From Mesorhizobium tianshanense (GTDB lineage Bacteria > Pseudomonadota > Alphaproteobacteria > Rhizobiales > Rhizobiaceae): a stretch of 64,000 nucleotides of DNA. Positions 47,162 through 54,356 of the stretch are shown here, piece by piece; within the stretch, counting starts at the first letter, position 1; the number at the start of each line of letters is the position of its first letter. The stretch is from NCBI RefSeq assembly GCF_007830515.1, contig NZ_VLKT01000002.1, forward strand, positions 223,191 to 287,190, in the 5' to 3' direction. The translations under genes were made by a program, and so were the position numbers. The notes below the pieces were generated by a model. The model did not search any database. It was not told the origin of the DNA and saw only the letters and a list, made by a program, of their open reading frames with translations.

Positions 47162-47599
47162 ATGGATGGCCTTGCCGTCTACGGCGGCCTGTTTCTCGTT
47201 GCCTTCGCCGCGGCAACCATCCTTCCGGCGCAGTCGGAGGCCGCCCTTGCAGGGCTCCTCGCGACCGGTTCCTTCTCGCCCGCAATGCTGGTTCTTGTCG
47301 CCAGCATAGGCAACGTCCTTGGCTCGGCGGTGAACTGGGGACTTGGTCGAGGGGTCGAACGCTTCCGGGACAGACCCTGGTTTCCGCTGCGCCCCGCAAC
47401 GCTTAGCCGCGCCACGACCTGGTATCGCCGTTATGGAAAATGGTCGCTCCTGTTGAGTTGGATGCCGATCGTCGGCGATCCGCTGACCGTGGTCGCTGGG
47501 GTTTTGCGCGAGCCGTTATGGAGCTTTGTCGCAATCGTCGCGCTCGCGAAGGTTTCGCGTTATCTGGTCGTCGCCGGAGCGGTGCTGAGCCTGACCTAA
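47162..47599 (+). CDS. YqaA-like DedA/SNARE-associated membrane protein
   Basis: This 145-residue protein has three to four hydrophobic segments. It shows the YqaA/DedA pattern: FAAATILPAQSEAALAGLL, a glycine-containing VASIGNVLGSAVNWGLGR segment, and RYGKWSLLLSWMPIVGDPLTVVAGVLR. DedA proteins are membrane proteins linked to envelope homeostasis and lipid flipping; YqaA itself is poorly known. It lies at the upstream end of the copper genes on the same strand and may be part of the island. Confidence 0.85.
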   Translation: MDGLAVYGGLFLVAFAAATILPAQSEAALAGLLATGSFSPAMLVLVASIGNVLGSAVNWGLGRGVERFRDRPWFPLRPATLSRATTWYRRYGKWSLLLSWMPIVGDPLTVVAGVLREPLWSFVAIVALAKVSRYLVVAGAVLSLT

Positions 47600-47789
47600 A
47601 TCGCGGACATCACAGCGCACGGTTGCGTTCATTTGCACATGAGCCGTAAGCAAGCCTTACAAAAATGTATGAAAAATGTTGTGGCGCATGGCGGCTTCGA
47701 GCAATACCGTTCCTGCAACGGCCTTCACTTTTGGTTGCACTGCAGCAGGCGGCCTTGACAAATCAGCCGAACAATTGTCGGAAGGGCCG

Positions 47790-48191
47790 ATGAAGACTGT
47801 TGGTCGAATCACGATCCTAGGAAACATACCGCTCAGGGCATTGCTGGCGGTCGTATTCCTGGTCATGTCGGCTCTCCAGCCTGGTCTGTTCGCCACAGCG
47901 AAGGCCAAGGGTTCCCAAGTCAGGATGGATATCCAAGCCGAGATGCCCGCACACGACATGGGCGATCACGGCGCTACGACGGACGACACGGACAGGCCGG
48001 AGCATCATCACGGCGCCAAGCAATCCGCCGACAAAAGCTGTGAAGTCCATTGCGCGCCGGCGAATGCGGTGCCGGTCGACTGCCCTGACATGGAGCATGT
48101 CGTCTCCCGCTGCTTTGCGCCGGTGGTTGCCGTCACCTTGCCGCTTGGCGAATACGCAGCGCTCATAAGGCCCCCCAGACATCTGAACTGA
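47790..48191 (+). CDS. Small secreted His/Asp/Cys-rich protein, probable metal binding
   Basis: The start at 47790 (MKTVGRITILG) gives 133 residues; an earlier open frame from 47676 lacks a leader. A hydrophobic segment (about residues 12-34) may be a signal peptide or anchor. The following region is rich in possible metal ligands: MDIQAEMPAHDMGDHG, DRPEHHHGAK, SCEVHC, VDCPDMEH and SRCF. No named family was recognised. The position before copper genes suggests periplasmic copper binding, but this is inference. A short GC hairpin follows the stop. Confidence 0.7.
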   Translation: MKTVGRITILGNIPLRALLAVVFLVMSALQPGLFATAKAKGSQVRMDIQAEMPAHDMGDHGATTDDTDRPEHHHGAKQSADKSCEVHCAPANAVPVDCPDMEHVVSRCFAPVVAVTLPLGEYAALIRPPRHLN

Positions 48192-48193
48192 CG

Positions 48194-48209
48194 CGCCCCT
48201 TTCGGGGCG
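48194..48209 (+). terminator. Short GC hairpin after the His-rich gene
   Basis: CGCCCC and GGGGCG pair perfectly around a TTTC loop, directly after the stop codon at 48191. The following bases (TTCGCG) are not a T-tract, so it is at best a weak terminator. It could partly separate this gene from the lipoprotein-tolC-oxidase genes. Confidence 0.4.
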
Positions 48210-48275
48210 TTCGCGCGCAGCGTCGGGAATCCGTTCCCGCGCGGCCAAACGCACACGTCAAGCTTCAGGTCTATA

Positions 48276-48509
48276 ATGAAAATCGCAAGCTTCGCGATGC
48301 TCGCATCGCTGTTCGTTGCCGGATGTGCGGCAACCACCCCGCCGGACGTCCTTCCCGCCTTCAATCCGGCCGATCCCGTAATGGGCGTCCGTGATATGCA
48401 CTACCACCCGGTCGTCGCCGACTATCGCCACCGGGAGCCTGTCGATCCGCAGAATTGGCGGCGTCGCAATACAGAACGCTCCCCTGCGAAGCCGGGAGCC
48501 GGATCATGA
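48276..48509 (+). CDS. Small lipoprotein preceding the TolC-like gene
   Basis: The 77-residue protein has a lipobox at LFVAGC (Cys at residue 17), so it is predicted to be lipidated. The mature part contains DMHYHPVVADYRHRE, which could bind metal, and a basic tail. Its stop overlaps the start of the TolC-like gene (ATGA), so the two are probably translationally coupled. No family with a known function was recognised. Confidence 0.75.
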   Translation: MKIASFAMLASLFVAGCAATTPPDVLPAFNPADPVMGVRDMHYHPVVADYRHREPVDPQNWRRRNTERSPAKPGAGS

Positions 48510-49963
48510 AGCGCCGGCCTCTGACCATGGCTGTGGTCATAACCATCCCGCTGATCGCTGCCGGATGCGCGACCGGCGGGGCCCTTGAGGGCATTTCAGA
48601 ACCCATGGCCGGCTTCACGACAGTCGCCGCGCGTGCCGAATCCGTGACTGGCAAGGAAAGCGTGTGGGTGCAGTCCGCCGAAGAAGCACGAACGGTCTCG
48701 GAGCGCGTGAAGCGCCTGGTCCAGAAGAAGACAGTCGGCCCAGATACCGCGGTGCAGGTTGCCTTGCTCAACAACAAGGGCCTGCAGGTCGCCTACGCCG
48801 AGATCGGCCTGTCGGCGGCCGACATGTGGCAGGAATCGATGCTCGTCAATCCGACGATCTCGGTCGGCATGATCGGCGTCGATCCTGTGCGGACGATTGA
48901 GGGGGCGGTGGTCGGCAACATCCTTGCGCTGGCGACCCATAAGCGGCGCGTCGCGGTCGCGGATGCGCGTTTCCGTCAGGCCCAGCTCCGCGCCGCCGAA
49001 GAAACACTGCGACTGGCCGCGGACACGCGGCGGGCCTGGATCAATGCGGTCTCGGCCTGGGAGCGTGTTTCCTATCTGACCAAGGCGCAAGCCGCCGCCG
49101 ACGCTGCCTCCGAACTCGCTCAAAAGCTTGGCGAGACCGGCGCCTTCACAAAGACCGGCCAAGCCCGCGAGCATGTCTTCTATGCCGAGATCACCGGTCA
49201 GGCGGCGGAGGCGCGGCTCGCCGCACGGACCGCCAAGGAGGAACTCACCCGGCTGATGGGTCTATGGGGACCGGATGTCAGTTACTCAGTCCCAAACATG
49301 CTTCCTGCCTTGCCGAAGGGCGCCAAGGCCAAACGCGCGATCGAGGCGGAGGCGCTAAAAAATCGCGTCGACCTCGAGATCGCGAAGCTTGAGTTGGAAG
49401 CGCTGGCGAAATCCTACGGTCTGACCGAGGCGACGCGCTACGTCACCGATCTGGAACTGCTTTCCGGCGTGGAGGTCGAACGCGAGGAGTCTGAGGAGGG
49501 CGGAACCGAGAAGACTGTCTCACCCACTCTGGAACTCGAGTTCGTCATTCCGATTTTCGATACCGGCAAGGCACGCATGCGCAAGGCCGAGCTTGCCTAT
49601 ATGCAAGCTGCAAATCGGATGGCGGAAAAGGCAGTCAATATCCGGTCGGAGGCCAGATCCTCCTATGACGCCTACCGTTCGACCTACGACATTGCCCGGC
49701 ACTATCGGAACAATGTCGTGCCGCTGCGAACAAAGATCGAGGCGGAATCGGTCCTCACCTACAACGGCATGATCACCAACACGTTCGAGTTGCTGGCGGA
49801 CACACGCGCGAAAATCAGCTCGATCATGCTTTCCCTCAACGCCAAGCGCAATTTCTGGCTGGCCGACGTCAATCTCGGAAGCGCCATCCACGGCGGCGGC
49901 GCAAGCTCGGCCGCAGGCGGCGACGCACCGGCCGCGGCCGAAGCGGGCGCTGAAGGCCACTGA
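48506..49963 (+). CDS. TolC/CusC-like outer-membrane efflux lipoprotein
   Basis: The start at 48506 gives 485 residues with a lipobox at LIAAGC (Cys at about residue 21). Two outer-membrane efflux protein repeats follow. They are long alpha-helical stretches: QVALLNNKGLQVAYAEIGLSAADMWQESMLVNP in the first, and PIFDTGKARMRKAELAYMQAANRMAEKAVNI in the second. TolC-type channels accept cargo from inner-membrane pumps. In this island no RND, MFS or ABC pump is adjacent. Directly followed by the multicopper oxidase (16 bases). Confidence 0.88.
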   Translation: MKRRPLTMAVVITIPLIAAGCATGGALEGISEPMAGFTTVAARAESVTGKESVWVQSAEEARTVSERVKRLVQKKTVGPDTAVQVALLNNKGLQVAYAEIGLSAADMWQESMLVNPTISVGMIGVDPVRTIEGAVVGNILALATHKRRVAVADARFRQAQLRAAEETLRLAADTRRAWINAVSAWERVSYLTKAQAAADAASELAQKLGETGAFTKTGQAREHVFYAEITGQAAEARLAARTAKEELTRLMGLWGPDVSYSVPNMLPALPKGAKAKRAIEAEALKNRVDLEIAKLELEALAKSYGLTEATRYVTDLELLSGVEVEREESEEGGTEKTVSPTLELEFVIPIFDTGKARMRKAELAYMQAANRMAEKAVNIRSEARSSYDAYRSTYDIARHYRNNVVPLRTKIEAESVLTYNGMITNTFELLADTRAKISSIMLSLNAKRNFWLADVNLGSAIHGGGASSAAGGDAPAAAEAGAEGH

Positions 49964-49979
49964 ACGCAAGGAGAAGAAA

Positions 49980-51338
49980 ATGCTTTCAAGACGTCAGTTG
50001 CTAGGCGCGGGAGCTCTGCTCGCCGGCGCCACTGCATGGACCAAAACGTCTGCGATGGGGCTCCCCGACGCTCCAATCATGGAGTCCCCCGACATGCAGC
50101 CGCCGATCTTCCCGACGAACGGACCGGACTACCAGCCGGTCGTGACGCTCAACGGCTGGACACTTCCGCATCGCATGAACAACGGCGTGAAGGAGTTCCA
50201 CCTCGTAGCCGAGCCGGTCGAGCGCGAGTTGTCGCCCGGCACGACTGCCTATCTCTGGGGCTACAACGGTCAATCTCCCGGCCCAACCATAGAGGCGGTC
50301 GAGGGCGATCGGGTCCGCATCTTCGTGACAAACAAGTTGCTGGAGCACACGACGATCCATTGGCACGGCATGATCCTGCCCAACGGCATGGACGGCGTGA
50401 CCGGTCTAACCCAGCCCGGAATCCCTCCCGGCAAGACCTTCGTCTACGAGTTCGACCTCGTGAAGAGCGGCACATTCATGTACCACCCGCACGCCGACGA
50501 AATGGTCCAGATGGCCATGGGCATGATGGGCTTCTTCGTCATTCATCCCAAAGACCCGAAATTCATGCGAGTGGACCGCGATTTCGTGTTCCTGCTGAAC
50601 GCCTTCGACATCGAACCGGGGTCGTACGTCCCGCGCATCATGGAGATGACGGATTTCAATCTCTGGGGCTGGAACAGCCGCGTCTTTCCGGGGATCAGTC
50701 ATCTTCCAGTGGCGAAAAACGACCGGGTCAGGGTCCGTGTGGGCAACCTGACCATGACCAACCATCCGATCCACATGCATGGCTACGACTTCGAGGTGAC
50801 CTGCACCGATGGCGGCTGGGTTCGGCCGGAGGCGCGGTGGCCGGAGGTGTCGATCGACATCCCCGTCGGCGCCATGCGGGCATATGAGTTCGAAGCCAAA
50901 TACGAGGGCGACTGGGCGATCCACTGCCATAAGTCGCACCATACAATGAACGCCATGGGCCACGATGTGCCCACGCTCATCGGCGTCGACAACTCGAAGG
51001 TCACCGACAAGATCCGCCGGGTCCAGCCCGAATATATGGCCATGGGTGACCGCGGCATGGCCGACATGGGCGAGATGGAGATGCCACTCCCCGACAACAC
51101 GATCCCGATGATGAGCGGCTGGGGCCAATTCGGCGCCATCGAGATGGGCGGGATGTTCTCGGTCGTCAAGGTTCGCGAGGGCCTCGCCTCGAACGATTAC
51201 GCCGATCCGGGCTGGTACCAGCACCCGGAGGGAACCGTGGCTTACGAGTGGAAGGGAGATGTCCCCGCTCCGACGAAATCAGGCGACGCAAAAACGATGG
51301 CCCCGGCAACGCACGGCGGTCACGGCAAACAGGGATGA
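49980..51338 (+). CDS. Two-domain multicopper oxidase, Tat-exported
   Basis: The 452-residue protein starts MLSRRQLLGAGALLAGATA, a twin-arginine signal. Copper ligands are HWHG at residues 127-130 and HPH at 169-171 in the first cupredoxin domain. In the second they are HPIHMHG at 262-268 and HCHKSHHTMNAM at 315-326, which gives a full type 1 site (Cys316, Met326) and trinuclear-site ligands. Only 91 residues separate the two domains' motifs, so this is a two-domain enzyme rather than a three-domain CueO/laccase. A Met-rich stretch (residues 352-392) follows. It probably oxidises Cu(I) in the periplasm. Confidence 0.92.
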   Translation: MLSRRQLLGAGALLAGATAWTKTSAMGLPDAPIMESPDMQPPIFPTNGPDYQPVVTLNGWTLPHRMNNGVKEFHLVAEPVERELSPGTTAYLWGYNGQSPGPTIEAVEGDRVRIFVTNKLLEHTTIHWHGMILPNGMDGVTGLTQPGIPPGKTFVYEFDLVKSGTFMYHPHADEMVQMAMGMMGFFVIHPKDPKFMRVDRDFVFLLNAFDIEPGSYVPRIMEMTDFNLWGWNSRVFPGISHLPVAKNDRVRVRVGNLTMTNHPIHMHGYDFEVTCTDGGWVRPEARWPEVSIDIPVGAMRAYEFEAKYEGDWAIHCHKSHHTMNAMGHDVPTLIGVDNSKVTDKIRRVQPEYMAMGDRGMADMGEMEMPLPDNTIPMMSGWGQFGAIEMGGMFSVVKVREGLASNDYADPGWYQHPEGTVAYEWKGDVPAPTKSGDAKTMAPATHGGHGKQG

Positions 51339-51382
51339 GAACCCGAAACCCCCTCAACCTCAACAATGAGAGAAAGTGCAGC

Positions 51383-51871
51383 ATGAAACGTATAATCGCA
51401 GCGGCCGTTTTGATGGCGGCCAGTTCCGGAACAGCTCTTGCCGCGGGAACCCACGCCGGAGGCCATGGCGACAAAGCCGCCGCAATGCCGATCGGCAACC
51501 CTGGCGAGGCTGGCAAGGCAAATCGGACCGTCAACATCTCGATGTCGGAAAAGGACGATGGGACGATGTTGTTCCAACCAGCCATGCTCAAGGTGAAGAA
51601 GGGTGAGACCGTTCGCCTGAAGTTCGTCAACAAGGGCCAAGTCGACCACGAATTCGTCATGGACGTCCATGACGGGATCATGGAGCACAAGGCGCTGATG
51701 GAGAAGTTCCCCGAAATGGAACACGCCGATCCCAACTCGATCCGCCTGGCTCCCGGCGCCAGAGGCGAGATCATTTGGACCTTCGCCAATGCCGGCGAAT
51801 TCGGTTTCGCCTGTCTGATTCCAGGTCACTACGATTCCGGCATGAAGGGTGACATCAGCGTCGCCAACTGA
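51383..51871 (+). CDS. Secreted cupredoxin-domain copper protein
   Basis: The 162-residue protein has a signal peptide (residues 1-21, ending ALA) and a His-rich N-terminal stretch (AGTHAGGHGDK). The cupredoxin fold carries a type 1 copper site with His89 (VDHEF), Cys144, His149 and Met154 (CLIPGHYDSGM). Such proteins shuttle electrons or copper in the periplasm, and this one may serve the multicopper oxidase 44 bases upstream. The start at 51383 was chosen over 51248, which lies inside the oxidase gene. Confidence 0.92.
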   Translation: MKRIIAAAVLMAASSGTALAAGTHAGGHGDKAAAMPIGNPGEAGKANRTVNISMSEKDDGTMLFQPAMLKVKKGETVRLKFVNKGQVDHEFVMDVHDGIMEHKALMEKFPEMEHADPNSIRLAPGARGEIIWTFANAGEFGFACLIPGHYDSGMKGDISVAN

Positions 51872-51897
51872 CTGACAAAACCGCAAAGGAAACAATC

Positions 51898-52182
51898 ATG
51901 ACACCATTGATAAAGGCACTCTCGACACTCGCGCTCGTGCTCGTGCTCGGCGGCAGCGCGCTTGCGCAGGAATACGTGAAGGGCGAAGTCGTCAAGGTCG
52001 ACGCCAAACAGCAGAAGCTGACGATCAAGCATGAGCCGCTGACCAATCTAGACATGCCCGCGATGACGATGGTGTTCGTCGTCGCGGAGCAGGGCCTGCT
52101 CGATAAAGTCAAAACGGGCCAGGCGATCGAGTTCAGAGCCGACCGCGTCAACGGACGCATCACGGTCACCGACATCAAGTGA
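51898..52182 (+). CDS. CusF-like periplasmic copper-binding protein
   Basis: The 94-residue protein has a signal peptide (residues 1-23, ending ALA) and a small beta-barrel with the CusF metal site: His45, Met56 and Met58 in HEPLTNLDMPAMTMVF. The tryptophan that caps Cu(I) in E. coli CusF is replaced here by Met53. CusF-type proteins hand Cu(I) to a CusA pump; no such pump is adjacent. It starts 26 bases after the cupredoxin gene, behind AAAGGAAAC. Confidence 0.9.
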   Translation: MTPLIKALSTLALVLVLGGSALAQEYVKGEVVKVDAKQQKLTIKHEPLTNLDMPAMTMVFVVAEQGLLDKVKTGQAIEFRADRVNGRITVTDIK

Positions 52183-52248
52183 TCCAGGACCGCGGGTTGA
52201 AACGTCAATCCGCGGCGCTGTTCTGTCGAGAATGCCAGAGTACCGACG

Positions 52249-52617
52249 TCAGGATGAAGGGGCTGCGCAGAAAATCATCCAGAGATTTTCTTTCCAGTCG
52301 TCATGTGCGGGGCGGCTCAGCGGTATCCTTATGGGATATTTTCGCGTACCCACGCTCACATATGCCGGATAATTACAGCGAACGCGTGCATGATGCCTGC
52401 CGGCATCTTCGTACTTGATGACGCCGTTCGCGTCCGTCTCGACGAGGCCAATAGCGACGTCAAAGTCATAATCCCCATACAGCGAAACACGGTTATTCAC
52501 GACGCTAAGCTGGACCGAGGTGGCATCTGGAAAATTGGCGGTATAAAAGACCAGTTGCTCCGCCGCCATCGAGGGCGTAGCCACCAACACGCCGGCAAAA
52601 AATGCGATGGCGCGCAT
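52249..52617 (-). CDS. Small secreted protein of unknown function
   Basis: The start at 52617 (MRAIAFFAGVLVATPSMAAEQ) gives 122 residues with a clear signal peptide (cleavage near SMA-AEQ). A GGAGGAGGAG ribosome site lies just upstream. The mature part is beta-rich in appearance (LVFYTANFPDATSVQLSV, VSLYGDYDFDVAIGL) and has two cysteines that could form a disulfide. It is not recognised as a named family. It is convergent to the CusF-like gene and is the only minus-strand gene between it and the orphan BrnA-like gene. Confidence 0.6.
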   Translation of the reverse strand: MRAIAFFAGVLVATPSMAAEQLVFYTANFPDATSVQLSVVNNRVSLYGDYDFDVAIGLVETDANGVIKYEDAGRHHARVRCNYPAYVSVGTRKYPIRIPLSRPAHDDWKENLWMIFCAAPSS

Positions 52618-52762
52618 CTCCTCCTCCCGAGGATCCAAGGCGAGAGACTACCATGTCTTGCGTCAATATTCGAATCACTGTTCCCGGCAGTGTGCCGAAG
52701 CATTGGGATGCGCATTGCGTTGGATGTCTCCTCCGATACGTTATCTCCAGTCAGGACCAACA

Positions 52763-53029
52763 ATGGCAAATCCTCCACGCCGACCGACAAATCCGATGGC
52801 CGCCGCCGAAGCCGCCTTCAAGCCCATCAAGAAGCCGGCCGCACCGGTTCGCGAAACCGCAGCTGTTCCAAATGTCAGAGAGCTTGTTTCAATCAGGATT
52901 GATCGGGCTGTCTTGGATTATTTCCAGGCGGACGGACCGGGCTGGCAGGACCGTATCAACGACGCCTTGCGGGCCACGGTCCAGAAACGGATCGCCGCCC
53001 AGAACGATCGTTCAGACGACATCACCTAA
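52763..53029 (+). CDS. Orphan BrnA-like antitoxin (DUF4415)
   Basis: The 88-residue protein starts at 52763 after AGGA. Its C-terminal half (LVSIRIDRAVLDYFQADGPGWQDRINDALRATVQKR) matches the BrnA ribbon-helix-helix antitoxin pattern. BrnA normally pairs with an upstream BrnT RNase toxin. The 145 bases between this gene and the divergent upstream gene are too short for brnT and show no such frame. It may be a stand-alone DNA-binding protein or a leftover of a toxin-antitoxin pair. Confidence 0.75.
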   Translation: MANPPRRPTNPMAAAEAAFKPIKKPAAPVRETAAVPNVRELVSIRIDRAVLDYFQADGPGWQDRINDALRATVQKRIAAQNDRSDDIT

Positions 53030-53095
53030 CGGAAACGTGCGCGCTTAGTGATCTTTTCCTGGCGGTATGTGGGAATAGATCATGCCGGCGGCACA

Positions 53096-53638
53096 TCATC
53101 GCCGGCGGGCAAGCTCCCGATAAAACGCCTCCGGCGTAACGGCGATTTCCGATGCAACATGATGCCAGCGTCCCTTGGGCGGCAAGACACCGCCGTTGCA
53201 TGCCTTCCAGGCACTAACTCTCGCCGCGACGGATTTCAGGGATAATATCTCGGCCCGCGCCCGCGTCCGGTGGACCTCGCCCGCCAGGTGTCGTAGCAGT
53301 GCGGAGGCCAGCGCTCGATCGTTTTCGAGCACGGCCTTGGCCCTGGTGATCGGCACGGCGCGCACCGTGGATTCCTCAACTGCCAAGGCATCGCAATGGT
53401 ATCGATCCGCAAACAGCGAAGCCTCGGCCAGGATCGAAGCCGCACTGGCACGCTGCAATGTCAGCTGAAAGCCTTCAGGAAGTGCCCGGACAAGGCGCAG
53501 TTCTCCCGCGGTGACCAGGAAGAGCGACAGAACCGGGTCGTCCATACGAAAAAGGACACTGCCGGCAGGGAGAGATTGCTCGCGTTCCGCGAGCTCGAGG
53601 AATTGCCCGAAGAGGAGTTCCGACATGATCGCAATCAT
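53096..53638 (-). CDS. Crp/Fnr family regulator, short C-terminus
   Basis: The 180-residue protein has a cyclic-nucleotide-type effector domain (about residues 15-120, with SLPAGSVLFRMDDPVLSLFLVTAGELRLVR) and a C-terminal Crp helix-turn-helix (ASEIAVTPEAFYRELARRR). The stop comes directly after the recognition helix, so the usual wing is absent. No N-terminal cysteine cluster is present, so it is not an Fe-S type FNR. The start is either 53638 or 53626, both inside an FNR-like palindrome. It is divergent from the Spy/CpxP-like gene. Its signal is unknown; copper or redox stress would fit the context. Confidence 0.82.
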   Translation of the reverse strand: MIAIMSELLFGQFLELAEREQSLPAGSVLFRMDDPVLSLFLVTAGELRLVRALPEGFQLTLQRASAASILAEASLFADRYHCDALAVEESTVRAVPITRAKAVLENDRALASALLRHLAGEVHRTRARAEILSLKSVAARVSAWKACNGGVLPPKGRWHHVASEIAVTPEAFYRELARRR

Positions 53639-53640
53639 GT
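53623..53640. promoter_or_regulatory. FNR/FixK-like palindrome over the start of the Crp/Fnr gene
   Basis: ACATGATCGCAATCATGT has perfect seven-base arms around four bases and contains the FNR-type core TGAT-N4-ATCA. It covers both possible start codons of the Crp/Fnr regulator (minus strand) and lies 56 bases before the Spy/CpxP-like start. An autoregulatory role that blocks initiation is plausible. The symmetry also comes from the encoded Met-Ile-Ala-Ile-Met start. Confidence 0.55.
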
Positions 53641-53695
53641 TTCAGTTCCCGCGGCCGTGTCAAACGTCGCAGAAACGAAACGCTGAGATCTCTCG

Positions 53696-54268
53696 ATGAA
53701 CCGCATCCCTATTGCCGTGCTGTCCCTCATGCTGGCTTTTCTCGCCGTCTCTCACGGGCTGGCGCAACAGCATGGCATCGACCATCACAAGGCCACTGAA
53801 GAAAAGGACCAAATCCCTTCGTCTTATTCCGGAATAGAGACGCGCCGCGTGAAGGCGCTCTCCGGCGAGCAGATCGCCGACCTTATGGCGGGACGAGGGA
53901 TGGGCCTGGCGCTGGCGGCCGAACTCAATTTCTACCCGGGTCCGTCACATGTCCTCGAACTCCGAAATGCTCTTGACCTCACCGACGAACAGGCGTCGCG
54001 GACCAAGGCCCTTTTGGATCAGATGAAGGCAGAAACCATCCCGCTCGGAAGACGGATTATCGAGAAAGAGAGCGAATTGGACCGCTTGTTTTCCGAACGG
54101 AAGATAACGTCCGTGCACCTCGTCGACATGACAAAAGCCATCGCCGACGTGCAAGGCGAGCTACGGGCAGCGCACCTGCGCTATCATCTCGACATGGCCG
54201 AGTTGCTTACCCCTGAGCAGATCGGCCGGTATTCACAACTTCGCGGATACTCTGGACAGGCTGATTGA
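53696..54268 (+). CDS. Spy/CpxP-like periplasmic protein (LTxxQ)
   Basis: The 190-residue protein has a signal peptide (residues 1-23, ending GLA) and a helical mature part with two LTxxQ-type motifs: LDLTDEQASRTKALLDQM and LLTPEQIGRY. Spy/CpxP-family proteins are periplasmic chaperones or metal-stress proteins. A QQHGIDHHKA stretch after the signal peptide may bind metal. It is divergent from the Crp/Fnr regulator and is the last gene of the copper island before dusA. Confidence 0.8.
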   Translation: MNRIPIAVLSLMLAFLAVSHGLAQQHGIDHHKATEEKDQIPSSYSGIETRRVKALSGEQIADLMAGRGMGLALAAELNFYPGPSHVLELRNALDLTDEQASRTKALLDQMKAETIPLGRRIIEKESELDRLFSERKITSVHLVDMTKAIADVQGELRAAHLRYHLDMAELLTPEQIGRYSQLRGYSGQAD

Positions 54269-54356
54269 ACAGGGCCTATTGAGGCGGTCAAATGCGGCCG
54301 GATCGTGTAGATTTCGACGGGCATTGGACGGGCTGAGGTAGAAAAAAGATAATTAA

